A stretch of DNA of 64,000 bases from Jacaranda mimosifolia. Lineage: Eukaryota; Streptophyta; Magnoliopsida; Lamiales; Bignoniaceae. Location: assembly GCA_018894105.1 (NCBI GenBank), contig CM032118.1, forward strand, positions 27,880,690-27,944,689, written 5' to 3'. Below are positions 21,317 through 31,614 of the stretch, piece by piece. The notes beneath the pieces are model-generated. The model was given only the letters and a program-made list of their open reading frames with translations. It did no database searches and was not told the DNA's origin. Numbering within the stretch: the stretch's first letter is position 1; the number at the start of each line of letters is the position of its first letter. Both the position numbers and the translations under genes were made by a program.

Positions 21317-24300
21317 TCATTTCTTCTTTGCAGCGGATTTCTTTTTAGGAGCTGTTTTCTTCTTTGAGTTTTTGAACCCCATTCCACTCTCCTGTAGAAC
21401 AATGAACATAATATGACCAAGTAAAATAAGATTGATATCCCAGCTTGATTACATATCCTCAACATGATAAACCAGGGCTACCAAAAAAGCAGGACAAGTT
21501 CGCCATGCTAGCAAGATCTTTTATAGCACAAACTACAACAATTTCACTCCTAAATTATTTGAAAAATTATGCAAAGCAAAATTCTCAAGTGCTAAAATAT
21601 GAAGTTGCATTTGAGGAAGGTCAGTGCCTCAAACTGAATGGACATTGAGACAAACACGATAAGAGCCATGCAGTCACACAACGGGATGCAAACAAATCAA
21701 ACCATTGAACATTTTTAACTAGAGCTTGAGCTTGAGCTCGAGCCAAGTGAACTTGTAAAATTAGGTTCAAGCTCAAGCTAACTTAAGAAATATCAAGCTC
21801 AAGCTCATATACCAAAAAACTAATACTTAAATTAATTTTTGATTTTTTAAAATAGTAGTATCATTTATTCGTCATCCTTATAGTTACATATTACCAATTC
21901 AATTATCATACAATTTTAATTTCTTTTTATGTGTATTATAATACACAGTATTAGTAGTAAAATAATATTATTGTTATTTTAATTCAATAAATATTCTTTA
22001 GACTCAATATTGTTGCAATAAAGATTCTTGATATCTTAAACTTTCTTTTATGAATGTTTCACTATTTTTAATAATAAATTTTATATCTATACTATATAAA
22101 GCATGAGGGTCTTATTAATTAATAAATTGAAAAATTAACCATATTTTAAAAAATAATGACAAGATCTCTTTATTTTCAATTTTACTTTTTTTTCCCTTCA
22201 ATTTGTTTTACTTTATCATAATCATTTTCTTTTATTATTTTAGAAAATTAAATAAACATATTGAAAATATTAAATAAATTATAATATTATATAAAAATAA
22301 ATAAATATTTTTATTTATTTTATACTATAAAAATTTAAGCCCAAACACTAAACAAAAACTCAAGAGCAAACTTGCAAGCTTTCAAGCAACTGTATTTGAG
22401 ATCGAGCTCAAGTCAAGCCTTGCTCGAATTATTCAACTCATATTATACCCCTATTATACATTCATATACATGCCTGAGAAGCTCTAAAGCATCTTAAGAA
22501 AGTACCTTTCTGTAATGCCTATAAGCAATTTGACCAGTCAACTCCTGCCCATTTTTGTTCACATAAACCTGAAAAATATTGAACTATATGGTAAGTAACA
22601 TCAGAGTAAAGAGAAAGGAAACATACAGCACAAGAGGGGAGCGTGGTAGAGGGGATAACAATACTCCACAGTTTGTTACTAGCAAGAAAAGAATAAATGG
22701 TGCTTAGCTAAAGGATATTTTTGAGTGCAAGAAAGTATATCTGTGATTTTATATTACATTGTTTTGGAAATAGAATCTTATTAACATTGCATTCTAAATG
22801 AGTAAATGTGGTTGGCATTTGTCTTCGCTGCAAAAACGAAGTTACTGAAAGGATACATAGCTAAAACTAGGATAAAGCTAATACTGAAACTAGTCTTGAT
22901 AAAGAATCAATCACCTACTAGAAATATAATCAAAACAGCTGTGGCTATGTTGAATTTGAAATTCCTTATGACCCAATGACATTATAAGTTGCATGTATTA
23001 AACTAGAAAGGAAAAGAGAAACATTTGTTACTGAAATCCAAACTATCTTATTACGTGTATGAAGTTTCACTTACTCTGCGCCCGTCTGAGCCTGTGTGCC
23101 AGTGACCAGCAGATTTACTAGCTGCTTGCACCCTTCTGTTGCCAGCATTTTTTGGAAGCCTAGCAGAACTTCTAGGATTCACCCAGTTCTCAGAATCTTG
23201 TGACATGTTGTCAACCTTAGATTGTTTAATATTTTTCTTCCTCCTTGTGGAACTTTTTTCTGCATTGCACCTCTGATCTGTTTGCCTAGAATTATCTTCA
23301 TGGCCAAATTGACCCCTGGAGATATCAATGAACAGGTTCAAATGAAGAAGTTTAGATATAAGCGAATAAAATAACATAATCTTTTTGAAGATTACACAAT
23401 AATCTTACATGTAATCAATTACTGATGCATTCTGTTGCTTGTGTTCTTGGTTGTTTCCTGCTCCCAATGGGAAGAAATAGGGTAAACGGTCACGAACTAG
23501 TTTCTGAATTCTTGAATCCTTGTGGAAAAAATAGCAATGTGAAGGAGGAAGAGAAGCCACATCCCATTTCGTCCCATTGTTAGGGTCCTCACAGTCAGTT
23601 TGGGCTTCACTCTTATTTTTCACTGATGTGAAATACTCTTCACAGATCTCATCAAAAGCAGGTGTTGGAATGTGGGAACTCTTCTTTAAACGGAAATCTT
23701 TCCATAAGTCCTCAGTTTGGTACTTGCCAGCTGATGCTTTTTCTATACCCAGGTCGCTTAAAGCCGCATGTTTACTAGAATCTGATTTTCTGTCCTTTGA
23801 AGAAAAAATTACAGAAGGCACGTCATCGTTCATGTATTCACTTACAGAAGGATCATCTGAATCAGAATCAATCAACTGGAATCTTCTCAGAGGACTGACA
23901 GTTAATCTCGGAAATATCACGCTGCTGTCTTTTGTTCCCATGTTGGCAGAAGCCAAAGCACTTGAAATCTTTTGCCTGTTTCTTGATTTCCATTGACTTC
24001 CTGATTCTGAAGTTAAGATCCTCTGTCCATGCAGGGATGACTTTGAGCTACTGCATACAGAATTAGTAGGAAGATTGCCTGCTTTTAAATAAAAACCAAA
24101 ATTTGGAAATCATCAATATCAATGTACAGATGGAATGGCTGCAAGCATCAAGCTCTCAGATGAAGAGCTCAGTTTTATAAACAGCTTTTCAATGAGGCAC
24201 CACAGTGTCAAGCCATTATAAATGACTGCTAGCACAGAATCAAGTTGAAAAGTGGTAGAGTATCAGATTGCCCAGAGTGTCAGAATTATGTTCCACTTAT

Positions 24301-25372
24301 TGCAAGGTCTTCAATATAGGGCGCATGCCATGTTTTCCCATTCAAGCCCTACTTCCAAGGCAAATTATGTTATCATCTTGTTGAGTCTCAAACTGTTTGT
24401 TTTGTCGAATTTTAGAATTAAAACATTTGAAATCTCTAAAATACATCTCGTATAGTTGCCCTGGCAACAATAGCAACTCCAGTATCCCCAGTTAGAAAAG
24501 TTGTTTCCATACAATGATGGAAATGATTAAATACAGTCAATTTGTATCAGTGATGTGTAATATCAATGTTTTCCAACTCGAGACAGCAAACTCATTTTAT
24601 TTTATAAATGTTGAAAATCTCAATTTGCCCAAGTTGCAGGTGACTATGGCAGCATCATTCTTTTTATCTGACATGTTCCATAATAACCCAGATTCCCAAA
24701 GGAAAATATCTGCAATGAAGAGTAGCCTGCTCCATCAGATTCCCGACACCACATTAGTATATTCAACGGGTTTTTTCCTAGATTAAAAGAAAAGGAAAGA
24801 CTTTCCCTGTACAAAGCACTCATACAAATATCACAACATTTTAAGTCTCAGTCTATTTAAGCAAATCCCCAGCACCAGATAAAAAGTTCATCTAATTTCA
24901 CGATTTCTGTATGTCCCAATGCTTGAAAGGACGCTCTAGAGTCCAAATTACAGACAATTCCTATTTCACCAAAGGAAAAACCTATTTTGAACTGGCTATC
25001 AAATATTAAAGAAACGATATGAAAGATTGAGTTTTTTATACCTCTGGGCCAATCTTCCTCGGAAGAGAAATCCTCAATCTCATCGTCCACATTGCACCAC
25101 GCATCCCCAGACTCCACCTTTCGGCCCGCGGGCCCACGCCGGAGCCTTTTGAAGGGCCGAGGTGGGTCCGAAACGTGCGGGTCGTAAACCCTAACATGGG
25201 ATCCAAAATCATCGTTGTTATCTTCTTTGATTGTCCGGAGATTGGCGGCGGTTGAAGGCCGTTTAACTGGTTGGAATAATGGATCGTGTAGAGGGGCGGG
25301 TTGAGGCTCCGAATGGAGGTTCAAATCGAGCCCTAGAGAGAATGATGGAGGCTCAAAATCAAAATCCGCCAT
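21317..25372 (-). CDS. Plant protein of unknown function, probably nuclear, 459 residues, 5 exons
   Basis: Exons on the minus strand are 25372-25042, 24078-23409, 23315-23075, 22568-22506 and 21391-21317. Together they give 1380 bp with consistent phases (1, 2, 0, 0). Donors are gtataa, gtaaga, gtaagt and gtact; acceptors end in AG. The start ATGGCG has good context. I do not recognise a named family. Visible parts are: an LxLxL motif LGLDLNL at residues 13-19; a basic patch PFKRLRR near residue 78; an acidic run before the first intron; a compact segment 'HIPTPAFDEICEEYF' then 'RIQKLVRDRLPYFFPLG' in exon 2; a conserved-looking block across exons 3-5, 'GSDGRRVYVNKNGQELTGQI' followed by AYRHYRK; and a lysine-rich tail (KKK runs to the end). 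Basic patches suggest nuclear location, and LxLxL resembles EAR repression motifs. Both points are inference. The last two exons are short (21 and 24 residues) and were found by splice sites and frame; intron 4 carries a repeat. Confidence 0.85.
21720..22455. mobile_element. Possible inverted-repeat transposon in intron 4 of the unnamed gene
   Basis: The left side has 'gagcttgagcttgagctcga' at 21722-21741, and the right side, reverse-complemented, has 'cgagcaaggcttgacttgag' with 'gggtataatatgag' outside it. The opposed 'gagctcaag/cttgagctc' text at both ends is typical of common plant MITE families with subterminal palindromes. The interior is AT-rich. Exact ends and a target duplication were not found. 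A Helitron-like start (TCTATACTATATAAAGC) occurs near 22088, so this may be a composite. Confidence 0.35.
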
Positions 25373-25812
25373 GACAAGAAAAGTGGTCCGTAGGGTTCTG
25401 TATTTAAGGTAAATTGGGAGTTTGATTTTTCAATTTGGGCGTTTGGCGCCAAGATATGTGAGAAATTAAAAATAGTGGCGCGGTAAAGAGGAAGGTGGAG
25501 CTCGAAGCCGCAATCTGCCATAGTCCAAAGGCACTTCAAGTTTTCAATAACATTCTCATTTCTTTCTTTCTTTTTTTTTTTTTCTTTCGGTTGGGTTTCT
25601 GGGGTAGGGGGGCCCGTCTTTTCCTTTTTCCTTACTTGGCATCGTTGGGTTGTCTATAATTTTTTTTTGTTCATGTAAGGTTGCAATCGTCTTAAAAGGA
25701 AAAAGAAAAACAAAAAGATATATAGTAAAAGTTTAACGATTATTTAGAAAAAAGTAGTTACAGCTACCTTATTTTTATTTCAATATGCACTTCTTAGGTA
25801 TTATTTTTATTT
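25373..25812. other. Promoter-side region of the unnamed gene
   Basis: It lies upstream of the ATG at 25372. An earlier ATG at 25521 opens a 63-codon minus-strand frame ending at 25333, overlapping the main start in another frame. CT-rich and poly-T text at 25560-25700 (poly-A on the gene strand) marks the outer edge. No clear TATA box was seen. Confidence 0.4.
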
Positions 25813-27533
25813 GGGTTAAATTCACTTTACCCCTTGTATTCAAATCTCATTTCACTTTACTCTCCTGTAATTTTAATTGCATCATTTTACTTCTCTATAC
25901 TCTCAATTTTACTTCACTTACTTTAACAACGTTAAAGCCCCTTCAATTTCTGTTAGCAAGCCAATCAAAAATGATTAGATCACCATATTTTATATTAATA
26001 CCCAAAATGCCTATACCTCAATTTTTTTTGTCAATCTCTCCCAGCTATGGGTGTAAACGGATTGGATACACTGTTTTCATATTCATATCCGTTTAACTTT
26101 TTGAATATTAGGATACGGATACAGATTTGACAGATATTTAAAAATGATATCCAAATTCGTATCTGTCGGATATCGATCGGATTCGGATATATCCGTATTC
26201 GATTATAATTATTCAGATGCATTCATATTTTATTAAACTTATACGTATTCTTATCATTGTTTTATATTCATATTCGATGATAATTATTTAGATATCCATT
26301 TACGAATATCCAAATACGTGCATCTATGAACGTATAACAAATATATATTTTAATTAATAGAAGGAACTATATAATTTAATTAAAACGAGAGCAATCAAAC
26401 AAATAGTATAATTTCTAATTAACAATTGACCTTATAATTGATTATTAGTACTTATTAACAATAATAGTAGCATTTAAGTATATTAATTATAAATTTAACC
26501 AACAATACCTATGTTGATTAACTTTATTCTTCAAGTTTTTCTCTATATTACAATAATTTTTTAAATTTAGTCCTTTTTCTTCCCAATTCTTCAATTATAA
26601 TTTATATATATACATATATGGATTATGAGATTTTTATTGAAAAATATAATTAATATATTATTTAATAAATATATATTCGGATCGGATATTAAACGGATCA
26701 AATACGCATTTACCATATCCGTATCAATTTATAATTAGATATCTACTAATCGAATACGGATAATATTTGTTTTAAATGGATGCAGATAAATTTTGTATAA
26801 ACGAATACGAATGCGAACGGTAAATGAATTTTCGAATATCCATTTACAGCCCTACTCCCAGCTACTCTTCTCTTATATGAATACACAAATTTTATACAAA
26901 ATAATATTAAAATTAAATTAAAAAAATCCAAGCTGAATGCTAAAAGATAATACCTGAACATCACTATTGATTGTACTATAAATATATCAAAAACTTGCAT
27001 CATATACTAATAGTACATCCCTAGAAGAAACAATGATTTTCATTAAAGAAAACTTAATTAATAATATGCAAACCCCATTTTTTCCTCCATGAAATTGTTT
27101 TACTAACTCTATTTTATTAATTAATACATCCCTCTATGAAATCATCAAAAATAAAAAATACTGTCTTTAGCACAAAGTAGCAACAAAACTACATATAACT
27201 GACATTTCATATGGGCATTTGAAGTCGGTCTTTAAGAAATGCATTTCTGTTATATGTTTTTAGTGATTTTATATTTCTAAATTTTCAAATACAATTTTTT
27301 CTTTTTTATGAAGAAGATGGGATTTATTTGTTAAATGAACAATTAAAAATTATGGGCAACTTCGTCTTTTAAAAGGAAAAAGTTAGCGATGTTCAGGAGA
27401 TGAAAAGAATTTAATGGCATTGAATAGTTTAGGTAAAATTGAGAGTACATGAAGGCAAAGGGATACAATTAAAAGTACAAAAGGGTAAAGTGAGATGAAG
27501 TTTGAGTACAAGGGAGTAAAGTGGATTTTACCC
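25813..27533. mobile_element. Mutator-like inverted-repeat element (MITE/MULE) with a nested hAT
   Basis: The left end 'gggttaaattcactttaccc' and the reverse-complemented right end 'gggtaaaatccactttactc' begin inverted repeats that stay alignable for about 100 bp, sharing 'atttcactttac'-like and 'tactctcaattttac' blocks. The flanks are an exact 9-bp duplication TTTTTATTT (25804-25812 and 27534-27542), the Mutator length, though a T-rich site makes this somewhat weaker evidence. The core is about 904 bp once the hAT copy and its extra target copy are removed. It has no transposase and is non-autonomous. Confidence 0.75.
26046..26854. mobile_element. hAT-like non-autonomous element, copy 2, 809 bp
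   Basis: The left end is 'tatgggtgtaaacgg' and the reverse-complemented right end 'tagggctgtaaatgg'. It is flanked by an exact 8-bp duplication CTCCCAGC (26038-26045 and 26855-26862). It is the unsplit sister of the element at 16631-20191 and gives that copy's pre-Helitron structure. It is rich in 'ggata' and 'tatcc' words and has no transposase. It is inserted in the Mutator-like element 25813-27533 and is therefore younger. Confidence 0.8.
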
Positions 27534-28453
27534 TTTTTATTTTAGAATCGCTTCCTACTAATTGTATAAGTATTGAAATGTCCTTTGCTTGATAACTAAA
27601 TTGCAAAAAAAAAAAAAGAGGCACTCTTCACATTTCTGAAATTAAATGAAACTGTGCACATGATTTCTTCATATTCCTCTTTTTTTTTTTTTTTTAAAAA
27701 AACAAACTACAACCCTCCCCCCCCCCCCCCCAACATTTTCCTTTCCCTCATTTTCTTTCTTCATCTAAAGCTTCCGTTTACTATCGATGCCCATTTCAAG
27801 CATTCCAGTCTCGTATTGGAGGTTTGAAGATTGCATTCCCCTTTTTTTCCCACCTGCTAGTGGTTGTTTTAAATTTTCTTGAAATCTACTTGAAACCTCT
27901 GCTTATGTAGGCTTTTTTAATAAATACATGGTTGATTTCATGTTTTTTGTACGTCATGTTAGTTATTGTATACTCAATTGAAAAGTATTTAGAAATCCTA
28001 ATTTTTTCATCCATACCTGATTTACGGTAATTTGTACTCCATTTTTTTTGTTTTAATACTTGCTAAACTTTTTTCAATTAAATAATACTTAATTTTGGAA
28101 TGATTAAATTGGTTTATAGTATGATTAATGTTGGGTATGTTGTTAACTCAATTTTGGGAATTCTATTTGAAATATGGTCAGTTTGAAAAGTGTAAAGCAT
28201 GTTTAGTCATTTTCTATTGTTCATTGAGAAAAACCATACCATTAATTTATTTCAATATCGTACGCAAGCATATTTGGTACAAATAAACTCTAGTTTAGCA
28301 TTTATATTGATGTTTGCAGTATCAAAACCTTAAATGTAAGTATATATGGATATGTTTCTAGTACTTATCTATATTCTTTCTCAATTTGCAAAAATGGCAA
28401 GAAACGAGTTAGAGTTATACCCTCGTTGCTCCCCATAATACTTTTATACGACA
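27534..28453. other. AT-rich DNA with homopolymer runs
   Basis: No gene recognised. Poly-A at about 27606-27617, poly-T near 27683 and a run of about fifteen C near 27718 stand out. Pyrimidine-rich text at 27730-27780 could be a remnant leader of the pseudogene to the right. Confidence 0.4.
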
Positions 28454-30105
28454 ATGAAGGAGTTAAAACCAAAAGCTGAGTCTCGACACCTACAAGCAAT
28501 AAACAAAATCTCGTTCCATGGCTATTATGATATGCTACAGCTAAATTGTAGTTTCAATCAAGTTGTAACAATCTTAAGGCGCCTCAATGTAAGAACTGCT
28601 TCTTTTGTCTCTAGTGAAGACATCGAAGTTCCACTTAATGGGTCAGAGTTCTCTTTGGCATTGAGGTTGTCTCATGTGGGGCAACTTGTGGATGTATGGC
28701 TAAAGATGAAATTAGATATAGTTAATCATTTGTTCAAAAAAAAAATTTGAATGTTAACTGTGTAAAAATATTAAAAAAATTGAAAGTATTGGTGGATAGA
28801 CACAATGATCAAGATATAGATGATTTATTTCCAATGGGAAATTATTGCACACCCGATTTGTTATTCCTTACGTCAGTGATCTATCTCTTGTTGGGTTGTA
28901 TGCAATGAGAGAGGTTGCATACAACTTTATAGTTCAAGAAATGATGAATTATTTAGGAGGTGAAATAGGGAAAGTGCAAAGGAAGAAGTACTTTAGTGGC
29001 TGTATAGTTAGCCTATTGGTGAGTAAATTTGAATTTGTAAATTGCAAAATTGTTCTCATTTGCTTTATATAACTATAAGATTGCATTTGTCAATGGCAAG
29101 CATGGGTGCATGAGCACATTCCTTTGTTGGGGAAATCTAGAGCTTTGCGTACATGTCCACGATTCTTATAGTAGGCTGACAGCAAAATCTCCAAGAATAT
29201 AACTGATGCAAAGGAAACACTTAAGCTAATTAAAAGAGATAAGGTAAAAAGTTATTGTTTATGTTTAGAATGCTTTACCATAAGCTTGATATTTGAAAAA
29301 AAATGTGTAAATTACTTTTATAATAGGTTGTGCCTATCTATCTATTTGCCGAGGAGGAAAAAAATGTTTCTTCAACACACATAATTATTTAAGTTCACAT
29401 GATTACAAGTTGAAATTTACATTATTAACATACTAATGATTTTGTGCTCTTTCTATAGGTTCCTTCAATGTCGAACTATGATGGCTTGTGATTTGAAGCT
29501 CAATTAAAGGAGAAAAATGAAGAACTGGAATTGTTGAAGTAAAGAATTACAATGTTGGAGAGCAAAGGAAAGCAAGCTAATGAGGACAAGGAGAATAAAG
29601 AGGATAATGAAAAAGATGAAAAAGATGAAAACACTGATGAGGACATGGAAAAAGAGGACAAGGATGATGTTCCTGCTGATGTTGAAGACAACTATGATAA
29701 CAACATCTGGAGGGTGTTGTTGATGAACTTGAGACTCCAGGTCATGGTGATGATGGGGGGTGGAACAAGAGGAAGATGACACTTCATATGAAGAAAGAAG
29801 CAAAATTGAAGCATGATGCCGCCTCGTCTATTGTCAGAAGTGTGAAAAGAAGAGATAATAGGAGGAATAAAAGAAAAGATGAAAACTTTATCATGCCGAC
29901 CCCCTCCACACCATCAAAGAGAATCAAAGTTTGCACCTGTAGAGGCTATGACAAAGGTGGGATGACCTCAAAGAGAAACATTGCAAAGGTGGGCCAAAAT
30001 ACTGCTAAGTTAACTGATAATGCTAAAGAAGTGGCTCAAGATATTGAAAAGGAAATGCCTAATATTGTAGAAGTGAGTTCAAATACTATGGGATCTAATA
30101 TTTAG
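28454..30105 (+). pseudogene. Decayed gene of a plant transposon-associated (plant mobile domain-like) family
   Basis: Separate frames add up to one recognisable order. 'RHLQAINKISFHGYYDML' (from 28484) resembles the 'RHLxAI...F' start of plant mobile domain/aminotransferase-like proteins. 'RFVIPYVSDLSLVGLYAMRE' (from 28854) and 'KKYFSGCIVSLL' resemble its middle. 'AWVHEHIPLLGKSRALRTCP' (from about 29099), past a likely intron, matches the 'WxxEHIP' block. From 29468 a coil- and Glu/Lys-rich tail follows, with in-frame stops near 29491 and 29541 and a frame change near 29776. Such genes are often carried by Mutator-like elements. Stops and frameshifts make it non-functional. The assignment is from memory of motifs and moderately uncertain. 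Confidence 0.42.
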
Positions 30106-30459
30106 TACTTCATCTCTTTGTAAAAATACTAAAGTTATGAACAAGTAATAATATATAAAGTTTTTTGAATACTGAATTTATTGAGAAAGAATATTGCATG
30201 CTATTTTTTTTAATGCATATTATATATATCTCGTAGGGTGTTATTGTTGTCTATGGAGATGTTGGTGTTGAAGGTATTGGAATGCGCCTCAGCAATTTTC
30301 GAGTGAGAAAATATTATAGAGGGTGCAATGACATTCCTAACAGACAACAAAACATTATTAATTTGTTCTATCTCAATAGAATTTAGAGTAATCATAATGA
30401 TGATGTAATAGTCTATCGGTGATAGAAAATACACTGGGAATTGCATTAGTTAACCTGGT

Positions 30460-31614
30460 GTGTTTAAGGCTTAGGGCATAGCAATAATGCGGGTCAAATC
30501 CTACTACCAAAAGAAACACATAAAGCTTGTCAAGGTGGCCCCAACAAAAATCCTCATATGCTTAAGTTAGTATATACTCGACTAGAGGTAAAGTAGCAGA
30601 GTAAGGGCTTATGTAAATATGAGAGCGTACCTCAAATTCTATTAGTCCTCACCGTCTATATGAAGAGAGAGGCCAGAAAGAAGATCTTCTCCCCATAGCC
30701 TAACAAGACTTTTTACTTGGATATAGGGGCCTTTGAAGTCTTTTTAGGGTTGGTTAATCACCATGTTGTTGATTGATGGGAAATATCGAGCAAATCTTCC
30801 TTAATTAATATGGAGGTAACTAGTTGATGGCACATTTAATGCGGATATAATGTTGGTTTGGTTGTATTTAATGCGGATGTGGCCAATTGCATTTGAACAG
30901 ATAACACATTTAATGTGGTCGTGCCTGGGGGCATGCCATAATTAATCTCTATACGATCAAGAAGGTCAAACATGCTTGCCTGTGGGGGGCTTTTCATATT
31001 GACAACATTAGTTTGTTGGTTTATTGACTCCACACATTCATTAACCTGGTCGGTAAAGAGACTAATGGGCTTAATTAAGGTCGAAGGTGATCAACCTATC
31101 AAACCAAGTTGAATTTACCCATATCATGAGTCCCTATACTATTCAATGTAATCGAGCTTGCAAAGGTTGGAGTGAGGAGTAATTTAATTGGTGAGGTTTT
31201 ATGTGACCTTCAAATTTGAATGTCGATCAGGGTTTTGTTGGATGGAGTTACTGGGCAGTTTCATTAGCAAATTAAATGGGTGACTGGCGTTTATATTATT
31301 ATTAAATGGTATATGGTCAGTTTAATCGATTACACTGCTTAACAGTCCACCTATAAATAGTCTATCTCACTGTCCCATTCCCACTTTTACTACTTACATT
31401 TGAGGTTAAGCTTTGTGCATTTTTCGATTGAGTTTATTATCTTCTATGATTATCTACTCATTTAAGCCAATATTCTATTCAAGTTTCTTCCTTATTCCTA
31501 TTCTTGTAAGTGCTCCTACTTTCCTTTTTTTCCCAATTGTTATCGCTTGTGATTTCCTTGCTTCCCATTTCTCCATCTTAGGGTTTCATCTACTACGTAT
31601 ATTTTTGTTGTAAT
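30460..31614 (+). repeat. LTR-like region upstream of a broken transposon gene
   Basis: It shares ordered blocks with 3855-3920 and ends with an apparent LTR promoter: 'ccacctataaatagtc' near 31350 followed by 'ctcactgtcccattcccac'. A plausible ATG (31615) opens the following pseudogene. No TG...CA limits or target duplication were found, and no partner LTR was seen downstream because copia copy A begins at 34509. Confidence 0.35.

Noticed and set aside
29500..29803. Ser/Phe-rich minus-strand frames
   Set aside because: Antisense of the Glu/Lys-rich tail of the plus-strand pseudogene.
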